Shown here: piece by piece, positions 34,482-43,330 of the stretch
Numbering within the stretch: the stretch's first letter is position 1
Layout: every line of letters begins with the position of its first letter
DNA from: Planctomycetota bacterium
Lineage (GTDB): Bacteria > Planctomycetota > Phycisphaerae > UBA1845 > PWPN01
Reading direction: 5' to 3'
Length of the DNA: 61,454 nt
Assembly (NCBI GenBank): GCA_029550525.1
Contig: JAKPHF010000010.1
Span: forward strand, 1 to 61,454
The notes under the pieces: model-generated
What the model was told of the DNA's origin: nothing
The model's input: the letters and a program-made list of their open reading frames with translations, nothing else
Databases searched by the model: none
Program-made: the position numbers and the translations under genes

Positions 34482-37235
34482 ATGCCGAATCGTGCTGCTC
34501 GGGCGCGGGTCGCCCTCTTGGTCGTTTTGCCTCTCGCATCCGCCAGTTGGGCCCAGAGTCCGGCGAACGCGCCGGCGCCAGCGGACGACGCCCCCAAGCG
34601 CGGGCAACTGGTCGAGACCAAACGGATCGTCGATCGCCCCGATGAGCGGGTCTCCATCCTGGACAACGGCCTGACCGTGATCCTGAAGGCTCACCGCACG
34701 GCCCCGGTCGTCTGCGTGCAGATGTACTGCAAGACGGGCAGCATTTACGAGCAGGAGTACCTCGGCGCGGGCATGAGCCATCTGTTCGAGCACTTGCTGC
34801 ACGGCGGAGCAACCACGACCCGCAGCGAGGAAGAATCACGCCTGCTGCTCGACGCCATTGGCGGCAACACCAACGCCTACACCAGCAACGACACCACGTG
34901 CTACTTCATCAACACCACCCGCGAGTACGCAGGTCAGGCGCTCAATCTCCTGGGCGACTGGATCACGCACCCGACGTTTCCGCAGGAGGCGTTCGATCGC
35001 GAGTGGGGCGTGGTGCAGCGTGAGCTCGAGCGGGACGAGGACGATCCCGGCCGCCAGTTGTACTACCTCCTGATGGAGACCATGTATCGTGACCACCCGG
35101 CTCGCTATCCGGTCATTGGTCACAAGCCGATCGTGGCGTCGCTCAAGAAAGAGGACATCGTCGGGTATTACCACCGCATGTACGTACCCGACAACATCGT
35201 GGTCACCATCGTGGGCGACATCGATCTGGATGAGATGCTGGATGCCGTCCGCACGGAGTTCGCGGGGTTCGAACGCCGGAAAGTGCCCACCATCGTGCTG
35301 CCCGAGCAGGCGCCCATGACGACGCCGCGATGGGCGACTCGGCGGATGAAGGTGCAGTCGGCTATGATGCAACTGGCGTGGCCTTCGATTCGGCTGACGC
35401 ACCCGGACCTGTTCGCCCTGGACGTGCTGAGCTACATCATGACCGAGGGGGACAGTTCGCGACTGGCCCGGACGATTCGCGACGCGGGCCTGACGTACAG
35501 CGTCTCGAGCTACAGCTACACGCCCGAGTGGGCCAACGGCATCTTCGTGGTCTCGGCGCGTTTGGCTCCCGACAAGGTGGAGCAGGCCCGGCAGGCCATT
35601 CTCGATCAGGTGGCGGTGCTGCAGCAGGAGCTGGTGTCCGACGAGGAACTGGCCAAGGCCAAGAAGCAGAAGGCCGCCGAGCACGTCTTGCAGTCGCAGA
35701 CGGCCGAGAGCATCGCGACCATGATCACCAACGACTACCTCGCCACGGGCGACATCCACTTCAGTCGGGCCTACGTGGACAACATTCAGAAGGTCACGGC
35801 CGAGCAGATTCGCGAGGTTGCTCGCAAGTATCTCGTGCCCGAGCGGCTGGGGACGATCGCCATCCTGCCGGAAGATGCCCCGCCCGCCAGGCAGGAGCAG
35901 GCTCAGGCGGCCGGTCAGCCCGAACCCGTTCGCGAGGTGAAGCTGGACAACGGCCTGACCTGCCTGATTCGTCGCGATCCGACCACGCCGCTGGTGGCTA
36001 TTCACGCCTATTCGAAGGGCGGCCTGGCGTTCGAGAGCGACAAGACCAACGGGCTGAGCCGGCTGGCGGCGCTCTTGTTGCCGCGAGGTACGAAGAATCG
36101 TTCCGCCCAGGAGATTGCCTCATTCTTCGATTCACACGGCGGCACGTTCAACACGTCGTCGGGCAACAACGCGATCTATGCCCAAGCCCAGGTGTTGAAA
36201 GACGATTTCGCCGAAGCGATGGACGTCTTTGCCGACGTGCTGCTCAACCCGGCGTTTCCCGAGGATGAGCTGGAGTTGTTCCGGCCGCAACTGCTTGATG
36301 CCATCGGACGCATCGGCGAATCGTGGCGGACCGAGCTGTTCTCGTATGCCAAGCGCCGTTTCTTCCGTAACAGTCCCTACCGCTTCGACGATCTGGGTTC
36401 GCCAACCGTGGTGCGGCAGGCCAGCCGCGAGGACGTGGCTGAGTTCTACCGGAACCTGGTCACCGGCCCCAACACCGTCGTGGCCATTTACGGCGACGTG
36501 GATGCGCGGTTGGCCGAATCGCTCGTCCGGCGCCTTTTCGCGTCCTTGCCCAAGGCCGATCGCCCCGTGCCGTCGGTCGAATCCGAGCCCGCGCTGAACG
36601 GCCCGGAGTTGTACATCCTCAAAAAGGATCCGCAGCGCAAGGCGGCGGGTGTGTCCCTGCAGTTCCGTGGCATGCAGGTGGGCGACAAGGTCGACCGGGC
36701 CAAGATGGCCGTGCTCGACACCATCATCAGCGGCTATCGGTATCCGACGGGCTGGCTGCATGAGTCGCTGCGAGGCGGGAACCGCGATCTCGTTTACGAA
36801 GTGCACGCGGTGAACCAGGTCGGTCTGCTGCCGGGCATGTTCCAGGTGTACGCGGCGTGCCAGCCCGACAAGGTGAACGAGGTGTACCGGATCATCAGCG
36901 AGCAGCTGGAGCGGGCCCGGGCCGGCGAGTTCACGGCCGAGGAGCTCGAGCGAGCCAAGACGATCATCAACACGACGGAGCTGATGGAGAATCAGACCAA
37001 CAGCGACCGGGCCATGCAGGCGGGATTGAATCAACTGTACGGCCTGGGGCATCGGTTCGATGACGAGCTGCTCGAGGCGGTGGCTGCAGTCACGCTCGAG
37101 GACGTGAAGGAGATCGCCCGCAAGTACCTGGTGAATCCGGTCATCACGGTGGTGACGCCGGCGCCCGAACTGGTGGACATCGGCGTGAAGCCGACGGCGA
37201 TCGACGAAAGCCGGGACATTGATTCAACTAAGTGA
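34482..37235 (+). CDS. Double M16-family zinc peptidase, secreted
   Basis: At 917 residues, it has a signal peptide (about 1-24, ASASWAQS). The first M16 domain carries the inverted zinc motif HxxEH (H100-L-F-E103-H104) and the downstream Glu in VVQRELERDED near residue 181. Two further M16-type domains form the second half (GLTCLIRRDPTTPLVAIHAY; FFDSHGGTFNTSSGNNAIYA), which lacks a zinc motif, as usual for the regulatory half. Members digest peptides or processing intermediates in the periplasm or outside. The start at 34482 is supported by the signal peptide. The response regulator upstream may be on the same transcript. Confidence 0.9.
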   Translation: MPNRAARARVALLVVLPLASASWAQSPANAPAPADDAPKRGQLVETKRIVDRPDERVSILDNGLTVILKAHRTAPVVCVQMYCKTGSIYEQEYLGAGMSHLFEHLLHGGATTTRSEEESRLLLDAIGGNTNAYTSNDTTCYFINTTREYAGQALNLLGDWITHPTFPQEAFDREWGVVQRELERDEDDPGRQLYYLLMETMYRDHPARYPVIGHKPIVASLKKEDIVGYYHRMYVPDNIVVTIVGDIDLDEMLDAVRTEFAGFERRKVPTIVLPEQAPMTTPRWATRRMKVQSAMMQLAWPSIRLTHPDLFALDVLSYIMTEGDSSRLARTIRDAGLTYSVSSYSYTPEWANGIFVVSARLAPDKVEQARQAILDQVAVLQQELVSDEELAKAKKQKAAEHVLQSQTAESIATMITNDYLATGDIHFSRAYVDNIQKVTAEQIREVARKYLVPERLGTIAILPEDAPPARQEQAQAAGQPEPVREVKLDNGLTCLIRRDPTTPLVAIHAYSKGGLAFESDKTNGLSRLAALLLPRGTKNRSAQEIASFFDSHGGTFNTSSGNNAIYAQAQVLKDDFAEAMDVFADVLLNPAFPEDELELFRPQLLDAIGRIGESWRTELFSYAKRRFFRNSPYRFDDLGSPTVVRQASREDVAEFYRNLVTGPNTVVAIYGDVDARLAESLVRRLFASLPKADRPVPSVESEPALNGPELYILKKDPQRKAAGVSLQFRGMQVGDKVDRAKMAVLDTIISGYRYPTGWLHESLRGGNRDLVYEVHAVNQVGLLPGMFQVYAACQPDKVNEVYRIISEQLERARAGEFTAEELERAKTIINTTELMENQTNSDRAMQAGLNQLYGLGHRFDDELLEAVAAVTLEDVKEIARKYLVNPVITVVTPAPELVDIGVKPTAIDESRDIDSTK

Positions 37236-37244
37236 CCTTAATGT

Positions 37245-37360
37245 GTCAGTGGTCAGTGGCCAGTGGTCAGTTGTTGGATATGGTGGGCTCGTCAACTGCC
37301 CCACAACTGACCAACGGACCAAGGACCCCACAACGGACTACTGGCAACTGACAACTGACC
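37245..37360. repeat. GTCAGTGGTCAGTGGCC word repeat with inverted partner
   Basis: Left part (37245-37277) is made of gtcagtggtcagtggccagt words. Right part (37301-37360) contains caactgacaactgacc and accaacggaccaaggacccc words, partly complementary to the left. It is related to 7585-7620. Confidence 0.65.
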
Positions 37361-37368
37361 AAACAAAC

Positions 37369-37971
37369 ATGAGCGCCGACAAAGACTACCTCTCGTTGCC
37401 TCTTCGCGAACTGCTGGCGGACATTGCGGCCAGGCGGCCGACGCCGGGCGGAGGTAGCGTGGCTGCTCTGGTAGGTTCGCTGTCCTGCTCGCTGGCCTGC
37501 ATGGCGCTGCAGTTCACCATCGGCAAGCCCAAGTACGCCGCACACGACGCCGAGCTCAAGCAGTTACTCGCTGATCTCACACAGGCGGGTGAGAAGTTCA
37601 TGCAGCTCATGAGTGAGGACATGCGAGCGTACGAGGCGGTGATGGCCGCTCGCAAGCAGGATCCGGCCGCGTTCGAGGCGGCGTCGGTCCGGGCGACCGA
37701 GGTCCCCCTGAACATCGTGCGCCTTGCCGAGTCCGTGTTGACCTGTCTGGATGAGTTGAAAGCATATGTGAACATGCATCTGTTGAGCGATCTGCGAGCG
37801 GCGGCTGTGCTGGCCCGGGCGGTGGTGCAGTCGGCTGCAGGCACGGCTCGCGACAACTTGCCGGGACTGGCCGACCGTGAACAGGCGTCGCGGATGGAAC
37901 GCCAGCTGGACGCGCTGGTTCACCAGGCCGAGCATCACGCCCAGTCTGTCGCGGCCTATCGGCCGCATTAG
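37369..37971 (+). CDS. Cyclodeaminase/methenyl-THF cyclohydrolase (FchA/FTCD-C family)
   Basis: The 200-residue all-helical protein carries the hallmark TPGGGSVAALVGSLSCSLAC near the start. Helices such as LVADLTQAGEKFMQLMSEDM-like LLADLTQAGEKFMQL and YVNMHLLSDLRAAAVLARAV follow. Family members either deaminate formimino-THF or hydrolyse methenyl-THF to formyl-THF in one-carbon metabolism. It stands alone, so the FchA reading is a guess based on the absence of the formimino-transferase half. The ATG at 37369 is chosen over 37219, which would read through repeat DNA. Confidence 0.85.
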   Translation: MSADKDYLSLPLRELLADIAARRPTPGGGSVAALVGSLSCSLACMALQFTIGKPKYAAHDAELKQLLADLTQAGEKFMQLMSEDMRAYEAVMAARKQDPAAFEAASVRATEVPLNIVRLAESVLTCLDELKAYVNMHLLSDLRAAAVLARAVVQSAAGTARDNLPGLADREQASRMERQLDALVHQAEHHAQSVAAYRPH

Positions 37972-38242
37972 AGCTGTAAGCTGTAAGCGCTAAGCTATAA
38001 GCCAGAAGCTCAAAACTGGCGCCGCTGCCGATTGTCGCGCATGCTCGGGGGGGGCGGGCGTCCCGCCCGCCTCGATCGGGGTGAGACACAGCCCCGAATC
38101 ACGCTGAACGTGGGTGGGTGCACTATAGTGGGCACTACCCGTCCGAGGCGGGCAGGATGCCCCCCCCAGTGCACGCTGGAAGTGCGCACCACAAGCAATT
38201 CCGAGCTCCAGCCCCCAGTCCCCACCCTCAAAGTCTCAGGTC
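37972..38242. repeat. Repeat cluster of four word families
   Basis: From left to right this gap holds agctgtaagctgtaagcgct words (37972-38010), a GC-rich palindrome (38047-38072), a gtgcactatagtgggcacta block (to about 38200) and C-rich words (38206-38228). The ctcaggtctcaagcctcagg family begins near 38226 and runs into the glycosyltransferase's last codons (to about 38266). Confidence 0.7.
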
Positions 38243-39217
38243 TCAAGCCTCAGGCCTTAGCCTCAGCACTTCCGCCGCACCGCACAACAGGCCGTGCAGT
38301 TCGCGTGCGTAACGCCGTGGTTTCAGCAGCGAGCATAGGGCCAGGGCGGCCGTGATGAGCGTGAGGCTATACGCGATCACGAGCGTGTCGCCCAAACCCG
38401 TACGGCCGATGCGTCGCATGATGCGAACATGATTGAGCACGGTGGCACGTCCGAACTGGAAGGCATCGGGACGTCCGGCGGGATCGTGATGATGCGTCGC
38501 CCGCGCGGCCCGCGAGCGGAGCAGCCAGCCCGTGCGGCCGAGCCGCAGACTGATGTCGCGATCCTCGCCCAAGGCGTAGCCGCTGAGCGCTTCGTCGAAC
38601 GGCTCTGCCAGCAACGCCCATCGGCGAAACGACATGCAGGCGCCGGAGAGGCTGGCGACGGGCACGGCCCAACGGCGATCGCGAAGCTCGGGGGCCAGCG
38701 GGCCTCGCCGCACGCAACGGGGCCCGAGACTCCACCAGCCGGCCAGCTTGTAGAGCAGAGCGAACGCTCGGGCAGCTGGCGTGACGACCGCGTCGCACAA
38801 CGTACCGTCGACGCCGACCAGCGTGCCGGTCGCGTCCCGGTGATAAAGCCGCAGAATCTGCCGCAGAAAGTCGGCGTCGAGTCCAACGTCGTCGTCGAGG
38901 AACTGCACGATGTCGCCGCGAGCGTGTGCAACGGCCAGATTGCGCGAGGCGGGCAGGCCGGGTATCGACTTCTGCAGGTAGATGAACGGTACGCCGGCTC
39001 CGGCACACATGCTGCTCAGGGTTTCGCGATCTTCGGCGCCCAAATCGCCGTCGTCCACGACAATGAGTTCATCCGGCAATCGCGTCTGACTGAGCACCGA
39101 GCGGACGCACGTGAGCAGCGCCTCAGGCCGGCGATGCGTGCAGATCGCCACCGTCACCGCGAGCGGCTCTTCTTCCACACGCGAACACGCTTTGTCATGC
39201 ACCGCACTGGCCGTCAT
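38243..39217 (-). CDS. Family 2 glycosyltransferase
   Basis: The 324-residue product has a GT-A domain with AVTVAICTHRRPEALLTCVR, ELIVVDDGDLG, SRNLAVAHARGDIVQFLDDD (metal-binding DxD) and a later GEDRDISLRLGRTGW acceptor loop. The end has a hydrophobic pair (VIAYSLTLITAALALCSLL) that may anchor it to the membrane. It is the last gene of the exopolysaccharide cluster on the minus strand and is separated from the flippase by a 281-bp gap with repeat words. Its last codons lie in a ctcaggtctcaagcctcagg-type repeat. Confidence 0.87.
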   Translation of the reverse strand: MTASAVHDKACSRVEEEPLAVTVAICTHRRPEALLTCVRSVLSQTRLPDELIVVDDGDLGAEDRETLSSMCAGAGVPFIYLQKSIPGLPASRNLAVAHARGDIVQFLDDDVGLDADFLRQILRLYHRDATGTLVGVDGTLCDAVVTPAARAFALLYKLAGWWSLGPRCVRRGPLAPELRDRRWAVPVASLSGACMSFRRWALLAEPFDEALSGYALGEDRDISLRLGRTGWLLRSRAARATHHHDPAGRPDAFQFGRATVLNHVRIMRRIGRTGLGDTLVIAYSLTLITAALALCSLLKPRRYARELHGLLCGAAEVLRLRPEA

Positions 39218-39239
39218 CTTCGTTCACCAGTGTCTTCCA

Positions 39240-39455
39240 ATCTGCGAAAGCTTGTAATCTGTGGATATAACAGGTCGACAGTGTACCGGTATCGTTGCTC
39301 GGTCGCCTTCGGTCTTATGATCCCCAGATCGCAAGATTACAAGATTAACAGACGTTCGGTCATGATTGCCTCATCCGTGTTGAAATTGAACAGGAGGAAA
39401 CGGAGGTAACAGAGGAAGAGAATTGAATGCTCCGTTGTCTCTGTTTGCTCCTGTC
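39240..39455. repeat. Imperfect hairpins between flippase and glycosyltransferase genes
   Basis: 39389-39418 (aacaggaggaaacggaggta onward) pairs with 39430-39455 (ctccgttgtctctgtttgct onward). A second, weaker pair involves aatctgcgaaagcttgtaat (about 39240) and agatcgcaagattacaagat (about 39325). The segment is AT-richer than its neighbours. Confidence 0.6.
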
Positions 39456-39498
39456 AAAAAACATCTCGATCCCAATGCTCTACGAGGGTAAGGCGTCA

Positions 39499-41028
39499 TT
39501 ATCCCTTAAGCCACGGTCTAGCCAGGTTTCGGCAGTGGTCAATCAACTCCTGTTTTTCGTCAGCCGTGAAGATCCATCGCGTGGCGACTGCTACCAGCAG
39601 CACGATCAGCAAACACGCGATCTGAGTGGCGGTGGACAGGGCCAGTGCGTACATCGAAACCCAGAACACACACGTTCCGGCATCGATGGGACGGTTTTCC
39701 TTGCGCATAAGAGCAATGGCGGCCAGCAGGGCGGCGGTGATGGCGAGATTCCCCGCCCAGGCTGCACCGGCCAGAGCCCGGGCCGGCGCGACGCTCGGGT
39801 CCACCAGCCACAAGCCGAACAGCACATTGCACGCCAGTCCCAGCGTCCAAGGCCAGAACAGGTGACGCATCTTTTCGATCAATGCGAAGTGAACGGACAG
39901 AAACGTCAGATGCGCGCTAATCAGGAAGAACAATAGACTGAGCGACACGATGGGCACGCCGATGGCGAAGCTGGTCGGAAACAGCCGCATGATCGGTCCG
40001 GCGAACGCGGAGAACAGCACACAGCCGGCGAACATCAGCATCGACGTGCTCTTGTAAGCCAGCAACAGTTGGCGGTCGGCCTCGGCGCGGCCACGGGACT
40101 CCCACAGCTTGTTCACGGAGGTCTGAATGACGGCGATGATGGTGACCGCTCCGACGAGAACGATCTGCGTGATCAACCGCACGCCGCCGAACACAGCGGT
40201 GACGGCCGGTCCGTGCGTCTTCTGCAGGAACCACATGGGGTAGTACTGCAGAACCTGCCAAATGACTGCAGCCACCACTGCCCAGGCGCTGAACTGGATC
40301 AGTTGTCGCAGCGGTGGCGCGTTGCCTTCCGTTTCGATGGCTGGTGTGCCCGGCTTGTCGGCAATCACCCACGACAGGGGGATCGCGAACAACGGCAGGA
40401 GGAGCAGCAGTGTCAGGCCGTAACCGCCCATCATGCTGGCGGCATCGTCGAAGCCCACGAGAGCCGCGACGATGGTCAGCAGCGTGAACAGCCCGTTCAT
40501 GAGCAGCTCGAGCAGGCTGACCGCCCGGAACATCCGCAAGCCCTTGAGGATGGCCAGGAGCAGGAAGTAGAGAACGGTGCCGAACGTGACGGTGGCGACG
40601 ATGCGGGTGAGCGTGGTCCACGTCGTCGTCGCAACGGCGGCCTGGCCGGCTGCGGGCAGCGTCTGGAAGATGGCTCGACCCAGCGGCTCGGCGGCGAGGA
40701 ATACTGCTGCCGACGGTAGCAGCGCGACGAGCGTGACGAATGGCACGGCCTGCCGAAGGTACGAGCGCAGCCGGCCGCGGGTTTCGTACATGGGCACGTA
40801 GCGAGCCACGCCTTCGTTCAGGCCCAGACCGCACAACGGATTCAGCACATTGACCGCCAGCAAGCCGACTTGGAACAGGCCGAACTCCTGCTCGGCGATC
40901 AGCCGGGCCAGGATGATTCCTCGTACAAGCCCCAACGCGCGGGCTAACGCAGTGGCGGGGATATAAAAGCCCAGCGAGCCCGTGACCGACTCGGGGCGAA
41001 ACAGCAGCATGGGGCGTGGCGGCATCAT
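39499..41028 (-). CDS. Wzx-type polysaccharide flippase
   Basis: The 509-residue multi-helix membrane protein of the MOP/oligosaccharide-flippase superfamily moves lipid-linked repeat units across the inner membrane. The N-terminus shows GFYIPATALARALGLVRGII and the AEQEFGLFQVGLLAVN turn. At least twelve hydrophobic stretches follow, including LLFLISAHLTF-like LFFLISAHLTFLS and the ALSTATQIACLLIVLLVAVA tail. It overlaps the O-antigen ligase stop by 4 bp (start 41028). Confidence 0.85.
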   Translation of the reverse strand: MMPPRPMLLFRPESVTGSLGFYIPATALARALGLVRGIILARLIAEQEFGLFQVGLLAVNVLNPLCGLGLNEGVARYVPMYETRGRLRSYLRQAVPFVTLVALLPSAAVFLAAEPLGRAIFQTLPAAGQAAVATTTWTTLTRIVATVTFGTVLYFLLLAILKGLRMFRAVSLLELLMNGLFTLLTIVAALVGFDDAASMMGGYGLTLLLLLPLFAIPLSWVIADKPGTPAIETEGNAPPLRQLIQFSAWAVVAAVIWQVLQYYPMWFLQKTHGPAVTAVFGGVRLITQIVLVGAVTIIAVIQTSVNKLWESRGRAEADRQLLLAYKSTSMLMFAGCVLFSAFAGPIMRLFPTSFAIGVPIVSLSLLFFLISAHLTFLSVHFALIEKMRHLFWPWTLGLACNVLFGLWLVDPSVAPARALAGAAWAGNLAITAALLAAIALMRKENRPIDAGTCVFWVSMYALALSTATQIACLLIVLLVAVATRWIFTADEKQELIDHCRNLARPWLKG

Positions 41029-42554
41029 TCGGCACGCGTCCGGACGGAGGAGGCCAAGCCGCCGGGTCGCCAACTCAGGCTGTCGCCGGCGGCGGTCACC
41101 GGCGGAGAGGTGGTGTCAGACGGGGAAGGGATGAGCCAGTGCAGGGCGGCCACCAGACCGCTCATGCCGAAGAAAAGCGAGTTGGTGAACGGGTGTACGC
41201 TGGTTTCGCGGAACATGGCGTCCACGAGGTAAACCACGACCAACACCCAATACAGGACGAACAGATCGCGTCCGATCACCCCCGTCGATTCGTCCGGCAG
41301 CCGGCGACACAAGCGCACGCTCGAGCGGACCAGCGCGATCAGCAGGCCCACGTACAGCGCGAGGCCGACAATGCCCGTGTCCGCCAAAATGCTGAGGAAG
41401 CTGTTGTGTTCCATGGCGGGCGACGCGAACTGGTAGTAGGGGCTGGCCACGTCGCGGGCGTATCGCGGAGCGACGTCGCGGAAATGCCCGAACCCAACGC
41501 CGAACAGCGGCCGATCGAGGAACATGTCCCAGGTGATCATGGCCAGGCCGAGCCGCACGTATACGGGTTCGACGTCGGTCACGCCGCCGCGGGTACGTTC
41601 CGACGACGAGAAGTTCTCGAAGTTGACGGTCAGAGCCACGATGGCCAGTGCGGCGAGCAGCGCCGCCTTCGCCGGCCGGCTTCGCTGTTGGCGGCTGGAC
41701 GCGACCCAGGTCAGCATCCCGAGCAGGAAGCCCAGCCAAACGCTTCGCGTCTGCGTCCAGAAGATGGGCGGCAACATCAGCAGCGTGAGCAGGTAGACGG
41801 GCCCGCGAAACGGCGGGCTGATCCGTCGCACAAAGACCAGGTTACTGAAGAAGCAAAAGGCCAAGGCCACGCCCATGGTGGCGCTGACCAGGAACGGCCC
41901 GCGCACGCGGCCCCAGTGGATACCCACCGTAGGGTCGGCAATGTAGCGTGGAAACACGAGCGACCAGAGCTTCAGATGCTCGCACCAGCCGGTGAACGTG
42001 AGGTAGATGCTCAGCAGGAAGAGAAAGCCCAGGACGAACCGGATGTCGCGTTCGCGCCCGACGGCGTGGAGCATGAAAAAGAACAGGGCGAACGCGAACC
42101 AGTAGCCGCCGATGAGCCGGTAGTGTACTGAGGCGATGGCCACCGACTGAAAGCCGGTGATCGCCGCCGAGGCCGTGAAGTACGCAAGGATGGCGAGCAT
42201 GAGCGGCATGACCGGCCGAACCCAGCGAAGCTGGATACGACCCAGCGTCCACATGGCCACCCACATCATGCCCAACACGACGATGAACAGTCGCGAGAGC
42301 GTGACGTTGAAGAAGAAGGGGATCTCCGCCCGCCAGAACTCCTCGTCGAAGCAGATGACCAGTACGAACCATAAGCACACACCCACGACCAGCCGGCCCA
42401 GCGTGCACCAGGTCGCCAGCAGGGCCAGACCTGCCGTCGCCGCCAGCACGACAGGGGCGTGCTCGACGGGAACGGTAAGCAGCGCCGTCGCCACGATGGC
42501 CACCGCCAGGACGACCACGAGACTCACCCGGTTGTGAGCGGCAAGCGTGCTCAT
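41025..42554 (-). CDS. O-antigen ligase-family membrane protein
   Basis: The 509-residue product has about ten or more membrane helices (first at VSLVVVLAVAIVATALLTV). The Wzy/WaaL periplasmic loop region shows RPLFGVGFGHFRDVAPRYA with the family G-x-G-x-H-F arrangement, and MEHNSFLSILADTGIVGLA supplies the conserved His-Asn-x-(x)-L. Members join O-antigen or other lipid-linked glycans. Length is normal. It sits between the BY-kinase-like and flippase genes in the exopolysaccharide cluster and shares a 4-bp overlap with the flippase. Confidence 0.87.
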   Translation of the reverse strand: MSTLAAHNRVSLVVVLAVAIVATALLTVPVEHAPVVLAATAGLALLATWCTLGRLVVGVCLWFVLVICFDEEFWRAEIPFFFNVTLSRLFIVVLGMMWVAMWTLGRIQLRWVRPVMPLMLAILAYFTASAAITGFQSVAIASVHYRLIGGYWFAFALFFFMLHAVGRERDIRFVLGFLFLLSIYLTFTGWCEHLKLWSLVFPRYIADPTVGIHWGRVRGPFLVSATMGVALAFCFFSNLVFVRRISPPFRGPVYLLTLLMLPPIFWTQTRSVWLGFLLGMLTWVASSRQQRSRPAKAALLAALAIVALTVNFENFSSSERTRGGVTDVEPVYVRLGLAMITWDMFLDRPLFGVGFGHFRDVAPRYARDVASPYYQFASPAMEHNSFLSILADTGIVGLALYVGLLIALVRSSVRLCRRLPDESTGVIGRDLFVLYWVLVVVYLVDAMFRETSVHPFTNSLFFGMSGLVAALHWLIPSPSDTTSPPVTAAGDSLSWRPGGLASSVRTRAE

Positions 42555-42590
42555 GAATCACATGCGATCCGGCAAGCAAGGAACGCGACG

Positions 42591-43304
42591 TCACATCCGG
42601 CGATACAGGAACCCGGGCACGGGGAACTTGCGCATGTTCAGCACCAGCCCGATCAGCTTACCTTGAGCCAGTTCGATTCGCTTCTTGGCCTCAGCGAGGG
42701 CTTCGCGTCGGGTGACCGATTGCCGAGCCACGAGCAGGACGCCGTCGGTCAGCGCCGCCAGGGCTTGCACGGTCGAGTTTCGGTTGACCGAGGGAGCGTC
42801 CACGATGACGTGGTCGTGATAGCTCAGCAGATGCTGGATGAGTCGTTGGACCCTTTCGGGGTCGACGGCGGCGGAGGCGTGGCCGTCGGGCCGTCCGGCC
42901 GGAACCACCGTGAGCTGACCTTCCTGCAGCACGACGTTCGTGCCGCCGATCAACTCGCCGCTCGCCAAGGCATCCCGCACGCCGGGGCTTTCCGGCACGC
43001 CCATGAGGCTAGCCACCATCGGCTCGCGCAGGTTGAAGTCCACTAACGCCACGCGGTGTCCGTGGCGAGCCGACGCGCCGACGAGGGCCAGAGCAGCGGC
43101 CACCTCGGTCGCGCCTTCATCGGGCTCGGCTCCGGTGACGATCACGGAGCGGGGGGCCTTGTGCTCAGCCGAGAAGAACACGCTGCCCCACAGTTGCTCG
43201 ATCTCGTCGCGGGCCGCGGGCGTGATGCCAACGGCACTTCGGACCGGCTCGAGCCGCGGTGTCGGGGGCGGTGGGGTTACTGCGATCGATGCTTTGCTGT
43301 CCAT
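42591..43304 (-). CDS. BY-kinase/CpsD-like ATPase with a degenerate P-loop
   Basis: The 237-residue protein belongs to the bacterial tyrosine-kinase (Wzc C-terminal/CpsD) family. It has SVIVTGAEPDEG at the Walker A, a VALVDFNLREP A' motif (Asp89) and VIVDAPSV as Walker B. The Walker A that normally reads PGEGKS/T reads PDEGAT, so the essential Lys is Ala65. Only one Tyr sits near the C-terminus (FLYRR), not a Tyr cluster. It is therefore more likely a regulatory, non-phosphorylating partner of the chain-length protein just upstream. The start and frame are clear. Confidence 0.85.
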   Translation of the reverse strand: MDSKASIAVTPPPPTPRLEPVRSAVGITPAARDEIEQLWGSVFFSAEHKAPRSVIVTGAEPDEGATEVAAALALVGASARHGHRVALVDFNLREPMVASLMGVPESPGVRDALASGELIGGTNVVLQEGQLTVVPAGRPDGHASAAVDPERVQRLIQHLLSYHDHVIVDAPSVNRNSTVQALAALTDGVLLVARQSVTRREALAEAKKRIELAQGKLIGLVLNMRKFPVPGFLYRRM

Positions 43305-43330
43305 GAGGTTTCCCGCAATCGTGGACTGAG

